From Cynocephalus volans (Eukaryota; Chordata; Mammalia; Dermoptera; Cynocephalidae), in contig NC_084463.1 in assembly GCF_027409185.1 (NCBI RefSeq), forward strand, positions 53,438,907 to 53,502,906: a DNA stretch of 64,000 bases. Reading direction: 5' to 3'. A program made the translations under genes and the position numbers. Positions 32,510-46,647 of the stretch are shown one piece after another. Numbering within the stretch: position 1 is the first letter of the stretch; every line of letters starts with the position of its first letter. The notes below the pieces were generated by a model. That model was not told where the DNA came from. It saw only the letters and a program-made list of their open reading frames with translations, and searched no databases.

Positions 32510-35500
32510 AACCCGTATACAATTCCAACACTGACTTTCACCAAAGTACCTAGATGGAGACTACACTACTGCATCTACCTGAAACCAGTAGTAGAACACT
32601 CCATTCAATGGTCAGTATAAAACACATCTATAAAAGGAACTTCCTCTCTTCAAAGCCCACTCCAAGTACTAGAAAATGCAACTGCTCTACCAGATGACTA
32701 GAGACCAGTGCAGAGATACTAGAAATATGAAAAATAAAACTGATGACACCACCAAAGGAATATAATAATTTTCAAATACTGTATAGAGGAAGAAGTTCTT
32801 GAAATGTCCTGAAAGGAATTTCAAGCGACAGTTCCAAAGAAACTCAGTGAGATACAAGAAGACTCAGATGATACAACAAAATGAGGAAAAGTATCCAGGA
32901 TCTGAAGGAGGAAATGTACAAAGAGGCTCTTGCCTTAAAATAGAATATAACAGATCGTGTGGAACTGGAAGTGTGATTCAATGAAATAAAAAACACAGCC
33001 GAGAGCATTAACAGCTGGCTAGAATGAGTAGAAGAAAGAATTTGTGATCTTGAAGACAGCCTTTTTGAAATAACCACAGTAGACCAAAAAAAGAAAAAAA
33101 TTCTAAGACAACAAGCAGGCAACCTGAAGTACACAAATATCCAAATCATGGGTATTGCAGAAGGGGAGTAAATAGGAAAAGGAATTGAAAACATACGCAT
33201 TAATTAAAAGCAAAAAAACTTCCCAGGTGTAGAGAGAGATGTTGGTATTCAGATTGAGGCGACTCAAAAATCCCCAAACCAATTCAATCCAAAAACATCC
33301 TTTCCAAGACACATTATACTCAAATTGGCAAAACTGAAAGACAAAGAGAATCTTAAAAGCAAGAAGGCAAAAGTGTCAAGTCATCTGTGACAGAGACCCC
33401 ATCAGACTAACAGACTTTTCATCAGAAACCTTAAAGACCAGAAGAGAAAGGGATGAAATATTCAAAATTCTAAAAGGCAAAAATCACCAGCCAAGAATAC
33501 TATACTCTGCAAGTCTGTTATTTAGAAATTAGGGAGAAAGAGTACACTTCCCACAAAAACAAATGCTGTGGGAGTTCACCACCACACAACTAGCCCTACA
33601 AGATATCCTCAGGGGAGTACTGCATCTGGCATCTGAACAGAAATAATCATTACCATGAATGCACAAGAAAGAACAAAACCTATTAATAGAACAAAAATGC
33701 AAATGTTAAAGAGAAAAAAACCCTCTATCTAACCACCTCAAAAAAACAAACATGGAAGACAAATTATAAAATGGAAGGAACAAAAGGTATTTAATACACC
33801 CAACAAAAATCAATAGAATAACAGGAGTAATTCAACAAATTTAAATAATAACTCTTAATGCAAATGGATTAGAGACCCCACACAAAAGACACAGGCTTGC
33901 TGATTGGATTAATAAGGTATAGCCAACTATACACTGTCAGATTTCATTTGTAAAGACAAACAGAGTGAACAGGTAGGAAAAGATACACCATATGAATGGA
34001 AACCAAAAGCAAGGAGGAGTAGCTGTTGTTATATTGGATAAAATAGACTTTAAATGAAAAACCATCAAAAGAGATAAAGAAGGTCACTGTATAACAATAA
34101 AGGTATCTATTCAGGAAGAAGACATACCAGTAGTGAGTACATGTGCACACAACATTAGAGCTCCCAGATATATCAAGGAAACACTTAGATCTAAAGAAAG
34201 AGATAGACTCAAATACAATAATAGTTGGGGACCCAAACACCCATCTCTCAATATTGGACAGATATCTAGGTGAAAAATCAACAGAGAAACACAAGATATA
34301 CACTGCACTTTAGACAAATTGTAGTTGGCAGAAATCTACATGACATTTCATCCAAAAACCACAGAATATGCATTTGTCTCAACAGCACATGGAACATTCT
34401 CCAGAACAGACCACATGTTAAGTCACAAAGCAAATACCAAGAAATTTAAACAATTGAAATCATTTCAAGTATCTTTTTAGACCACAATGGATTAAAACAG
34501 AAATGAATAGCAAAAGAAACTGTGGAAACTATATAAACACATGGATATTAAACAGCATGCTCCTGAATGACCCATGGGTCCAAGAAGAAATTAAACTAGG
34601 AATCCAATAAAGGCAGAACATACCAAAACCTGTGGGACACAGAACAGTAATAAGAGGGAAGTTTATTGCAATACATATTTACATCAAAAGGACAGAAAGC
34701 TTTCAAATGTACAACCTAACACTAAACCTCAGAGAATTCGAAAGACAAGAATAATCTAACACCCAAATTAGTAGATGGAAAGAAATAATTAAGATCAGAG
34801 TAGAATTTGTTTTATTTAGCAATACTAAATAAAAAAAGAAGACCCTAATAACAAAAATCAGAAATGAGAGGCCATAACAACTGATACCTCAGAAATACAA
34901 AGAATTATTAGAGAGTATTACAAACAACTGTATGCCAACAAATTTGAAAACCTGAAGGAAAAGGATACATTTCCTGACACATACAAGTTACCAACACTAA
35001 ACCATGAAGACATAGAAAACCTGAACAGACTAATAACAAGAAATGAGATTGAAGCAGTAATCAAATCTTTCAATAAAGAAAACCCCAGAACTGGATGGCT
35101 TAACTGTTTAATTCTACCAGTCCTTTAAAGAGGAATACAGATTCTTTAGAAACTATTTAAAGAATTGAAACAGATGCCATTGCCCCAACTCATTCCATGA
35201 GGCCAGTATCATCCTGATACCTAAACCAAAGATATGACAAAAAAAGAAAACTATAGGTCAATATTTCAGTGAACATAGATGCAAAAATCCTCAACAGAAT
35301 GTTAGCAATCAGAATGCACCAACACATCAAAAATATTATACACCATGATCAAGTGGGATTCATCCCAGGGATGCAAGGATGAGTCAACACATGCAAAACA
35401 ATAAATGTGATGCATGACATCAACAAAGTCTAGGATAAAAGCCATGATTATCTCAATAGATGTAGAAAATCATTTGACAAAATTTAACTTCCCTTCCTGA

Positions 35501-37770
35501 TAAGGTCAGCAAATTAGGTATGGAGTGAAAGCATCTCAATAAAAGCCATATATGACAAACCATTTGTCAATATCATACTCAATGGGAATGAGTTGATAGC
35601 TTTTCCCTTGAGAATGAGAAAGAAATATTGGTGCCCGCTCTCAACAGTCCTACCCAACATAGTACTGGAAGTACTAGCCAAAGCAATTAGGCAAAACAAA
35701 GAAATAAACGTCATCCAGATTGGAAAAGATGAAGTCAAATTGTCCCTGTTTGCATATGACATGATCCTATATGTAGGATAGTCAAAAATCTACAAAAATT
35801 CTTTTAGACTTGACAAATGACTTCGGTAAAGTTGGAGATTATGAAATCAATATTCCAAAATCAGTAGAATCTTTGTACTCCAAGAACGAACTAGGAGAAA
35901 AAGAATTTAAGGAAGCAAGCCCCTTTATAATAGTTACTAAAAAACCCCAACGAAACAAAACCTAAGAATCTACTTAATCAACGAGATGACAGATCTCTAC
36001 GATGAAAGCAACAAATCACTTGAAAGTAAAAGTGACACAAAAATTAAAAATTAAAGAGGACACAAAAAGACATTCCTTGCTCGTGGATTGTAAGAATTAA
36101 CATTGTGAAAATGTACATACTTCCCAAAGCAATTTGGGAAGATTGAATGCAATCCTGGTCAAAATACCATGATGTTCTACACAGAAACAGAAAAAGCAAT
36201 CCTGACATTCATATGGATCACCAAAAGACCTGGAATAGCCAAAACAATCTTGAGCAAAAACCAAATAAAAACCAAAAAGCTGGAGGCATAATACTACCTG
36301 ACTTCAAACTATACTACAAAGGTATAGCTACCAAAACAGTATAGTACTGGCATAACGACAGACACTTGGGCAAATGGAACAGAATACAAAACCCAGAAAT
36401 CTACCCACAAACCTACAGCCCACTGATATTTGACATAGGCAGCAAGAACATACATTGGGGAAAAGATTGCCTCTTCAGTGAATGGTGTTGAGAAACCTGG
36501 ACATCCATATATGGAAGGATGAAACTAGACCTGTACTTCTCACCATACACCAAAATCAACTCAATTGGAAAAAGTCTTAAATGGAGGGCCTGAAACTGTA
36601 AAGCTCCTAGAAGAATATGCAGGGGAAACACTTCAGGAAATAGTACTGGGCAAAGATTTTATGAATATGACCCCAAAAACAGACACCAAAAGGAAAAATA
36701 AATGGGGTTATACCAAATTACAGACTTCCTGCACAGCAAAAGAAACAACAGAGCAAATAGAGAAAATAAAGCAATAAAAGTGAGAGAAAATATTTGTAAG
36801 CCACACATCTGACAAAGGGTTAGTATCCAGAATGTACAAGGAACTCAAGCACTCAACAGTGAAAAAACAAATAACCCAGTTACAAAATGGGCAAAGGAAC
36901 TGAATAGGCATATCATAAAGGAAGATACACAACTGGCCAACAGACATGATACAATACTCAGCATCACTCAGCATCACGGAAATGCAAATCAAAACCACAT
37001 TAAGATACCATCTCACTGCAGATAGACACTAATCATCAAAAAGATGGAGAGGAACAAGTGCTGGTGAGGATGTGGGGAAAGGGGAACCGTCCTACATTGT
37101 TGGTGGGGCTGTAAATTCATGCAGCCATTATCGAAAACAGTGTAAAGATTCCATAAACAACTTCAGAAAGAACTGCCATATGATCCAGCAGTCCCACTGC
37201 TGGGTATATACCCAGAAGAATTGAAAATGTCATGTCAAAGAGATACTTGCACCCCTGTGTTTATTGCAGCTCTATTTACAATAGCCAAGAGTTGGAACCA
37301 ACCTAAATGTCCCATCATCAGATGACTGGACAAGGAAAATGTGATGTTTATACAGAATGGACTATTCTTCAGATTTTAAAAAGAATGAAATTTTGCCATT
37401 TGCAGCAACATGGATGAACTTAGAGAAAATCATATTAAGTGAAGTAAGCCAGGCACAGAAAGAGAAATACTGTATGTTCCGACTCATAAATGGGAGCTGA
37501 AATAACAAACATATGAATAAAAGAAAGATACAACACTCACAATAATACATTGAACTTTTGAAAGGAAAACTGAGATTACTAGAAGTGGGAAGGGAGAGGG
37601 TGGGAGGAATGGGTAGGGGTCCTCAATATCAGTGACAGTGTATACTATTGAATGTAATAATTACTCTGATGTGAGGATCACATATTGCACAGAAGTATTG
37701 ATGTTCAACTCTGTATTCCACATATACATACAATCAACTTTGTTACGGTAAATAAATGAAATCGATACAA
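32510..37770 (+). mobile_element. Nearly complete but dead L1, plus strand
   Basis: The order is 5' UTR tail, ORF1 relic (about 32690-33650), ORF2 relic (about 33800-37480) and a G-rich 3' UTR. The endonuclease-like part is near 34200-34400. At about 35750 the RT motif reads FAYDMI rather than the catalytic FADD form. The longest open pieces are only 60-70 codons, with many stops. It lies in intron 2 in the sense of the gene. Confidence 0.85.
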
Positions 37771-39524
37771 TGGCAGGAACAGGTCAACACATTTTAAAAA
37801 TAACTTAATGTAAATGGATTAAATCCCATACTCAAAAGACAGACTAACTGATGGTATTAAAATGATAGAGCCAGTTATATACAGTCTCAATGCACCTGTA
37901 AAGACACACACAGACAAGAGCAATCAGATGGAAAATGATATGCCATGTAACTGGAAACCAAAAATGAACAAGAGTAGCTATTATGTCAGATGAAATTGAC
38001 ATTAAACCAGAAACCATAAAAAGAGACAAGGTCACTCTATAATGATAAAGGGATCTATCCAGTAAGAAGACTTAATAATCATAAATATATATTTACCCAA
38101 TGTTGGAGTACCCAGATAACTAAAGCAAATACTATTAGACCTATTGGAAGAGATAGACTCAAATATCATAGTAGTTGGGAACCTGAACACCCATCTCTCA
38201 ACACTGGACAGATCATCTAGACACACACACAACGAAAATGAAACACAAGGTTTACACTGCACTTCAGACCAATTGGGCTTGGCAGACATCTACAGAACCT
38301 TTCATCCAGTAGCCACAGAATATATATTTTTCTCATCAGCATGTGCAACATTCTCCAGGATAGACCACATCTTAGGTCACAAATCAAATCTCAACAAATT
38401 TTCAAAGATTGATATTTCCTGTATATTTTCAGATGACATTGGATCAAAAATAGAAATCAATAATAAACAAAACTCTGGAAATGTTACAAATACATGGAAG
38501 TTAAACAGCATTCACCTGTATGACATATGGGTCCAAGAAGAAATTAAACAGGAGATCAAAAAAATTCTTGAAACTAATGAAAATAAAGATATATCATACA
38601 AAACATGTGGGATACTGCAAAATCAGTAGTAAGAGAGAAATTGTGATAAATGCTTTTATTGGAAGAATAGAAGGACTGCAAGTAAACAACCTAACACTAC
38701 TTCTCAAAGAACTAGAAAAATAAGAACAATTCAATCCCAAAACTAGTAGATGGAAAGAAGTAGTTAAGATCAGAACAGACCTAAATGAAATAGAACCCCC
38801 AAAATAAAACAAATGATCAATGACACAAAAAGTTGTTTTTTGAGAAGATAATCAAAATGGATACACCTTTAGGTAGGCTAACTAAAGAAAGAAGAGAAGA
38901 CAGGAAAAACAAAAATCAGAAAAGAAAAAGACATCACAACCTTTACCACAGAAACACAAAGAATCACTGAAGATTGTTATAAACAACTATGCACAATAAA
39001 TTTGAAAACCTGGAGGAAATAGGCAGATTTCTGGGCACGTACAAACTACCAAGACTGAATGAAGAAGACATAGAAAACCTAAACAAAGCAATAAAAAACA
39101 AAGAGATTGGAGCAGTAATCAGCAGTCTCCCAACAAAGAAACGCCCAGGACCAGATGGCTTTACTGTTGAATTCTACCAAACCTCTAAGGTGCAATTAAT
39201 ACAAATTCTTTTGAAACGCTTCCAAAAAATTGAGACAGAGGTCATTCTCCCAGACTCATTCTATGAGTCAAACATCACCCTGATCCCAAAAGAAGACAAA
39301 CCACAGAAAAAAAAAAACCTATGGGCCAATATATTTGATGAATATATATGGGAAAATTCTCAATAAAATATTAGTGAAAAGAATACAGCAACCCATCCAA
39401 AAAATTATGCAACATGATCAAGTAGGACTCATCTCAGGGATGTAAGAATCATTGAACATACACAAGTCAATAAATGTGATACACTACATCCATCAACAAA
39501 ATTAGGGACAAAAACCATATTATT

Positions 39525-39629
39525 GGGGGCTGGCCCATGGCTCACTTGGGAGAGTGTGGTGCTGACAACACCAAGTTAAGGGTTAAGATCCCCTTACTGG
39601 CCATCTTTAAAAAAAAAAAAAAAAAAAAA
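39525..39629 (+). mobile_element. Deleted CYN-like SINE
   Basis: The head of monomer 1 (gggggctggcccatggctca) is fused to the tail of monomer 2 (aacaccaagttaagggttaa; gatccccttactggccatct) plus poly(A). The centre is missing, giving a one-unit length. Confidence 0.85.
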
Positions 39630-39732
39630 TCATCTCAACAGACATTGAAGAAGCATTTGACAAAATTCAACATCAGCAAATTAGGTATAGAAGGAAAGTA
39701 TCTCAACATGACAAAAGCCATATGTGACAAAC

Positions 39733-40133
39733 TATATTAGACTGTTTTGTGTTGCTAAAGCAGAAGTACCTGAGACTGGGTAATTTATAAGGAAAAGAGT
39801 TTTATTTGGCTTACAATTCTGGGACAGCTGCATCTAGCATGGGCCTCAGGGTGCTTCTCATGGTGGAAAGTGGCACACAGCTGACAGGTACAAGCAGATC
39901 ACATGGCAAGAGGAAGCAAGAGAGAGGGGAGGTGCCAGAGTCTTTTTAAACAACCAGTTGTCATGGGAACTAACAGAGGGAGAACTCACTCATTCATCCC
40001 CCCTCCCCCAGGGAGAGCATTAATCCATTCATGAGGGATCCACCCCCATGACTCAGTCAGTTTCCAACACTGCCACTTGGGAATCAAATTTCCACATGAG
40101 TTTCGGAGGGGATAACACATACAAACTCTATCA
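39733..40133 (-). repeat. Solo MaLR LTR (MST/THE1-like), minus strand
   Basis: Starts tatattagactgttttgtgt and ends acaaactctatca. A perfect 5-bp duplication CAAAC flanks it (39728-39732 and 40134-40138), and L1 sequence resumes on both sides. Non-coding. Confidence 0.9.
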
Positions 40134-41879
40134 CAAACCTAATGTCTTTGTCATTCTGAATGAGAAGTTGAAAGCTTTTCCTTTAAGAATGGGAACAAGA
40201 CAAGGATATCTGCCCTCAACTGTTATTTAATGTAACATAGGAAGTACTAGCCGGAGCATTCAGGCAAGAGAAAGAAAGCAAGGTCATCCAGAATGGAAAA
40301 GAGAAAGTCAAATTGTCCGTTTGCAGGAATCATGATCCTATATAGAGAGAAGCCTAAAACATCTGCAAAAAAACTCTTTTAGTCTGTAAACAATTTCAGT
40401 AAAGTTGCAGGATACAACATCAACATGCAAAAATCAGTAGTGTTTTTGAACTAGCAGAAAGAAAGTCAAGAAAGCTATATTCCATTTACAATAGTAACCC
40501 CCAAAATAAAATACCTTGGAATACAGTCAATGAAGGATGTGAAAGATCTCTACAATGGAATCTACATATCACTGTTGAAAGAAATTAAAGAAGACAAAAA
40601 AAGTTGGAAAGATATTCCATGCTCTTGGATTAGAAGAATTGGATTAAAAAGTTAAATATAAGATCTGAAAGTATAAAACTCTTAAAAGAAAATATAGGAG
40701 AAACATTTCAGGAAGTAGGACTAGGCAAAGACTTTATGAATATGACTCCCACAGCACAGGCAACTAAAGAAAAAATAATTGTGATTATATCAAATTAAAA
40801 AGCTGCATTGGCAAAAGAGCAACCTACACAGTGGGAGAAAATATTTGCATACTATGCATCTGACAAAGCATTAATATCCAGAATATACAAGTAACTGAAA
40901 CAATTTAACAGTAAAGTAGCAAATAGTCTGATTCTTAAACTGGGCAAAGGAGGTGAATAGGCATTTCTCAAAGGAAGATACAGAAATGTCCAGCAGACAC
41001 ATGAGAATGTTCAACATCACTCAGCAGCTGAAGTGTAGGCCAAAACCACACTGAGATGTCATCTCACTCCAAATAGACTTGCTTTTATCGAAATGGCAGA
41101 GAATAACGAATGCTGGTGAGAAGGTGTAGAAAGAACAACCCTACTATATGGTGAGTGGATCTGTAAATTGGTGCAGCAGTTATGGAAAATGGTGAGGATG
41201 TTCCTCAACCAGCTACAGATAGTACTGCCAAATGACTCAGCAATCCCGCTACTGGATATGTATTCAAAGGATTGGAAATAATCATATAGAAGGGACAGCT
41301 GTACTCCCATGTTTATTACAGCTCCATTTGCAGTAGCCAGTAGTTGGAACCGACCTAAATTTTCATCATTGGATGACTTGATAAGGAAAATGTGGTATAT
41401 TTACAGAATGGACTGTTACTCTGCCATAAAAAAGAATGAAATATTGCCATTCACAGCAACATGGATGAACTTAGTAAAGAGTATAAGTAAAATAAGCCAG
41501 GAACAAAAAGAGAAATATTGCATGTCCTTGTGTGTGGGAGCTAATAAAATAAATATATAAGTAAATATTGCATGTCCTCATGTGTGGGAGCTAATAAAAT
41601 ATATAAGTAAACCAAGAAACACAACAATCACAATAAATAATGCATTGAACTTTGTGAGAAGAAACCAGAACTGAGGTTACCATAGGTAGGAAATGGTCAG
41701 GGGTATTGGGGCAGGGAGAAATTGGTAAAGGGCCACAAAAATTGGTTACATTATATAATGAAGGATATATACTAATCCTGATTTCAACATCACATATTGA
41801 ACATAGGTGCTGATATTCAATGCTTTACCCCAAAGATATGTACAATCAACTGTATTGCATTAAAAAAAATTTTTAAAGC

Positions 41880-42184
41880 TTTTTATTGTACCTTCACTTA
41901 TTCCTTTAATTCTCTTTTTGATCTTTGGTTGGTGCCTGATATTAATTAGTGGAAATTATCACACATTATTGTTTTAAACGTTTCTTTTTTTTTTTTTCTC
42001 CATCTGTCTTCTTTTGCTGGTTTTCTTACTCTATGTTACAACTTTTGTCATTCTCCAACAGTCTTTGGATATTATGTTCTGTTCCTTTTTGTCTACTTCT
42101 TGTGTGTGTATGCTTTTCAGTTCTTAATTTCTTTGATGTATCCTCAAGCCCAGAGATTTTTTTCCTCAGCTGTGTTCAGTCTCA
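41880..42184 (-). mobile_element. Minus-strand L1 scrap
   Basis: T-rich sequence such as cctttaattctctttttgat and agcccagagatttttttcct resembles the reversed 5' region of old L1s. Short and diverged. Confidence 0.4.
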
Positions 42185-42252
42185 CCATGTTGGTGAAAGT
42201 ATGGTGCCAATAATATTAAGGACCACAGTTCAATCCCTATACTGGTCAGTTG
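42185..42252 (+). mobile_element. Degenerate tRNA-SINE monomer
   Basis: The phrases aagtatggtgccaataatat and gttcaatccctatactggtc keep the anticodon-arm and B-box spacing of the monomers. Confidence 0.5.
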
Positions 42253-42304
42253 CCTTCCCACTGTGTATCTTTCTAATGTCTACGTAATTATTTAGAGGAT
42301 TTTT

Positions 42305-42487
42305 GGAGCTGGCCCATGGCTCACTTTTGGAGTGTTTGGTACTGATAACACCTAGGCCAAGGGTTTGGATCCCCATACAGGGATGGCTGGTTGGCTCACT
42401 TGGGAGAGCATGGTGCTGACGAAACTAAGGTTAAGGGTTAAGATTCCCTTACCAGCTATCTTTTAAATAAATGAATCAATAAAAATA
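42305..42487 (+). mobile_element. Dimeric tRNA-Ile-derived SINE (CYN-like)
   Basis: Starts ggagctggcccatggctcac, with a second monomer tggctggttggctcacttgg and tail cttaccagctatcttttaaa plus an A-rich end. A short flank repeat AGGATTT lies on both sides. Confidence 0.88.
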
Positions 42488-42802
42488 AAGGATTTACATT
42501 CATACAAGTATGAATATGTTGGATTTGAAACCACACCAAGTGCAAAAAAAAAAAAAAGTAAATATAAGATGGATCAATTGGTAGACTTCTTAATACTAAG
42601 TTCCCCTTTAATTGTGGAATAAATTTAGGAAATTTATTTTTGTACTTCACAGTCTATTGCTTTTTGTCTCTTACATTTAAAGATAGAGTGCTTCTGCAAA
42701 CTCTGTCCTTTGTTTTGATTTTTTTTTTTCTTACTTGGACTCTCTTAAGTTTGCTTACTTATTCTGATAGCTACAGGTAACATCGAAATTTTGATGCTTT
42801 CC

Positions 42803-43196
42803 TGCTTTGGACTGAGTGTCCCCCAGAAACCTGACCTGCACCGTGACACTGTTAATATGGTGGGAGATCCTATTAAGGTCATTGAAAGGTGGGGCTTAGA
42901 AGATGTGATTACATCATAGGACCAACATGTAATGAATGGGTTAATAATGGTGGGCAGGGGTGTGGTTCTGAGGGCTTTAAAAGAAGAACAAATAAGAGGT
43001 TGACCTCTTTCTGCTCTGCCATTTTCTGCCATGTGAGACCCCTGGGTCACTGTCGTCTCCACCAAGGCCTTCACTGGCTGTGTTCCCTGGACTTTGGACT
43101 TTCCAGCTTTTGAATCTGCAAGCAGTAAATTTCATTTTCTAACAAATCACCCATTCCTGGGTATTTTGTTATAAGCACCAGAAATGGACTAATACA
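42803..43196 (+). repeat. Solo MaLR LTR, plus strand
   Basis: Starts tgctttggactgagtgtccc and ends gaaatggactaataca. A perfect 5-bp duplication TTTCC (42798-42802 and 43197-43201) shows an intact solo LTR. Same subfamily as 63008-63436. Confidence 0.9.
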
Positions 43197-44543
43197 TTTC
43201 CAAGTCATTATCTTCAGTGTAGATCTCTGTCTCTTGAGCTCTGGAATCATGTCCAATTGCCATTTGGACATTCCCACAGATATTTCAAGTATAATGTGTT
43301 GAAGTTTGTTTAATTTCTACCCATTATATTTTTCTGCCATTCTTTAAAATATACTTTACAGTGCTAGTATCTCACTAGCTGTGGCTATGTAGAGAGCCTG
43401 AGAATAAAACACGCTTTTATTTTCTGCACAGGAATTTAATACCACAGTGTCTTCCTGCTTTTTATTTCAGTTTCTTTTTCTTTTTCATAGTATTACTTCC
43501 CTCTTCTATATGCTTACTGCTTTATGTTCTATATATTCTTTTTTTTCCCTACTGGATTGCTAGTACAGAGATGTGGGCCTATGACCTGAGTGTTACTAGA
43601 ATCATGCTCTCCCAAGCGAATAACTGGCCATGCTTGATCTGTGTTCTGCATAGCTAGTCTTCCATCACCCTGTTTTCTTCCCCTCAGACTCTCCAATGTT
43701 CTTTCCTTACTCTTTCTAGTGGGTGACTATTAAATTGTAAGTCTAGTTATGTAAGTGATTTGTTTTTACAAAACCACATTTACACCCTGTGGTTTAGAAA
43801 GTGCCAGTGTTCAGTCACATGCAGACACAAGCAATGCTTTAGTATGTTGGAAGGAAATTTTGGAGTGTGTTTATATGTGCTTTCAGTGTATAAGTAATTA
43901 AAAAACAGCAAATGCATGTTTTACTGTTTGAAATAGACAAATATTTTAAATGCAGAATCATTCCATTGTGCGTATTTTTAAATATTATATCTGTTATCAC
44001 TGCTCACAAGCATTCATCTAGACGTGGTGCCATGTGTAGTTCCATAAACGTGAGGTGTCTTCCTTTACTCTTGTGACTACAGTTTTGCTCTTGCCTCATA
44101 TTCATGAGAACATATGGTTCACATGGACAGGCTTAACATCTTCAGCACTTCAGTGAAGTGGAAACCGAATACAATGTAGAATTATATTTTGTTTTTCTTA
44201 CCACATTCTCTATTGAACTTGTTCTAACACACTGGTTCAGGTATGTATTGATATTTATGTCTTCATACCTGAGTATAAACTCCTTAGAGAAGCAGCATTT
44301 TATTTGTACCTTTATCACTAGCAACAACGGTGGTTCTTAGCTATAAGGTAAGCTCTGTAATCATATTTTTAGTAATCAATATATCATTACAGTGACAGGA
44401 TATTCCTGCTGCTTTTTTTTTTCCCTACACCACGTGGAGTACCAAAAAGCAGCATCTTATTTCATACATAAGACAGACACACACACACACACTGAAATGT
44501 GAACTCTGAGATTTCTGTTTTTGACCCAGCACTGGTGGCTTGA

Positions 44544-44699
<156 letters not shown>

Positions 44700-44940
44700 T
44701 GAAACTCCCCAGTATCATTCAAGAGATACACTTTGTTATTTTTTTATAAACATAGAAATGATTTATAGGGTTTCATGCTATTTGGTAAGATTACATTTAA
44801 TGAAAAACATGTCATCCCTGTCTCAGAAAAGATTCAAATTGGCCTTTTTATTGCGTAATTTCTGTAGCTGAGCTCTTGTCATTCTTCCAAGAATCTCACT
44901 TTGCACTTTTATAAAGTCCTATGTTACTTCCAATTAACAG

Positions 44941-45033
44941 GGTACTGCATTAGTAAACCTGATGTTATCCTCAAGTTGGAGAAAGGAACAGAGCCATGCA
45001 TGATAGAAGAACACCCAAACCAGAGCCTCCCAG
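44941..45033 (+). CDS. KRAB-ZNF gene, KRAB-B exon
   Basis: A 93-nt exon between TTAACAG and GTTAGT. It encodes GYCISKPDVILKLEKGTEP followed by CMIEEHPNQSLP. Start and end phases (2 nt of Gly in, 1 nt of Asp out) fit both neighbours exactly. The Lys-Pro-Asp-Val-Ile-Leu-Lys-Leu-Glu-Lys-Gly core is a regular B box. A Cys follows Glu-Pro where most family members have Trp, which is unusual but not disabling. Confidence 0.92.
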
Positions 45034-46523
45034 GTTAGTAAGCACATACTGGGCAGAGGCCAAGAAGAATAAAACCCAGCAGATGTTGGCTGTGTTCAGC
45101 TGTTTCTGGCAATTTTTCCCCAGGTCCCTGAGCTGAAGCTGGCTCACCTCCATGCATCAAACCCATGTATTATATACTCTCTTAGATGCACTCACACATA
45201 CATATCTGCATATTTTACTTTGCTGGGGTTTTGTTTTTTGTGAACATTCTTAAAATATAATCCCCACATTTCTCTTTGACATTTATTTTTGCTATTCACT
45301 TTTCCAATATTGTCAGTTGTCCTTGTGTCCTCCAATCTCACGGACATGGTTTTTCAGACTCTATCCTTTTTGTGTGTGTGTGTGTTTTAAAACAGAATAT
45401 CTGTTTTATTCAGAATATCTGAAATTGGGTAATTTATAAACAAACAAGCTGTCTGTTACTGTTCTGCTTGGGATCTTGGCCACTCCAAGTTCAAGGGGCT
45501 GTATTTGGTGAGGGCCTTTTTTCTGTTGGGGATTCTTGGTAGAATCCCAAAGTAGTGTAGGGTTTCACTTATGAAGTTGATAAAAAAGGACCACCTGTGA
45601 GCCTGTGTACCAGCACATAAGAAATTATGTAGCTAAAGAAAACGTCATAGGGGCATGGAAAAGGATAGTTCTGGACTTTACAGAGGAGCCAGGAGACTCT
45701 GGGTGCCAAGGGCAAGTGAATCAGTGGTTTCAAGATGAGAGGCTGAGATTGCTGTTTGGAAGTTGATGGAATTTGGATGTTTTGTCCTCCCTGAACTTGT
45801 GGAAATTTGATCCCCAATGTGGCATCGTTGGAAACTGATTGAATCATGGGGGCAAGTCCCTCATCAGTGGATTAGTTCTCTCTCTAAGTGGGGGGAGTAA
45901 TGAGTGAGTTCTCACTCTATTAGTTCCCATGAAAGCTGGTTGTTTAAAAGACTTGGGAACCTCCCCTCTCTCCCTCTTGCTTCCTCTTGCCATGTGATCT
46001 GCTTGTACCCACCAGCTGCCTGCCACTTTCCACCATGAATGGAAGCAGCCCGACGCCTGTGCCAGATGGAGCTGTCCCAGAATCATAAGCCAAATAAATC
46101 TCTGTTCTTTATAAATTACCCAGAATCAGGTATTTCTGTTACAGCAACACAAATGGTAATACAGAAAGGTGGTACCAGGAGTGTGGTGTTGCTATACAAA
46201 TACCTGAAAATGTGGATGCAGCTTTGGAATTGGATTTTAGGCAAAAGTTGGAGGAGTTTAGAGGAGTTAAGACAAAAAGATGTGAGAATGTTTGGAAAGT
46301 TTTAGAGATTGGTTAAGTCTTTGTGACCAGAATGCTGATAGACACAGGGACAGTAAAAGCCATGTAGATGATGAGTTCTCAGACAGAAATGAGAAACTTA
46401 TTGGGAATTAGACAAAAGATAACCCTTGCTACAACATAGCAAGGAACTTGGATGCATTGTGTCCATACCCTTGGACTTTGTGGAAGGTGGGACTTAAGAG
46501 TTGTGAATCAAAATGTTTGGCAG

Positions 46524-46647
46524 TAGGGCTGACCCCGTGGCGCACTCCCGGATCCTATATAAGGATGGCCGGTGCGCTCACTGGCTGAGTGCGGTGTGGC
46601 TGGTCACAAAAAGACACAAACAAACAAACAACAACAGCAACAACAAC
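46524..46647 (+). mobile_element. Internally deleted SINE, GC-rich subfamily
   Basis: Head ctgaccccgtggcgcactcc is joined to cggatcctatataaggatgg, then ccggtgcgctcactggctga and an A/C-rich tail (caacaacagcaacaacaac). A perfect 14-bp duplication AAAATGTTTGGCAG flanks it (46510-46523 and 46648-46661). It is inserted inside the MaLR, so it is younger than that element. Confidence 0.92.

Larger units (their letters stand above)
37771..41870 (+). mobile_element. 5'-truncated dead L1, plus strand, with two later insertions
   Basis: It starts in ORF2 near the endonuclease. A 161-codon piece (38144-38629) holds the signature FSRIDHILGHK, but the usual GDFN acid motif reads GNLN. The next piece (38989-39366) has PGPDGFTVEFY of the RT entry. 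It is split by a SINE (39525-39629) and a MaLR LTR (39733-40133). The 3' UTR resembles that of the L1 just upstream, so the two are of similar subfamily. Confidence 0.85.

Noticed and set aside
38144..39366. Endonuclease- and RT-like ORFs that could be called genes
   Set aside because: They are pieces of a dead L1 ORF2 with stops and altered catalytic motifs.
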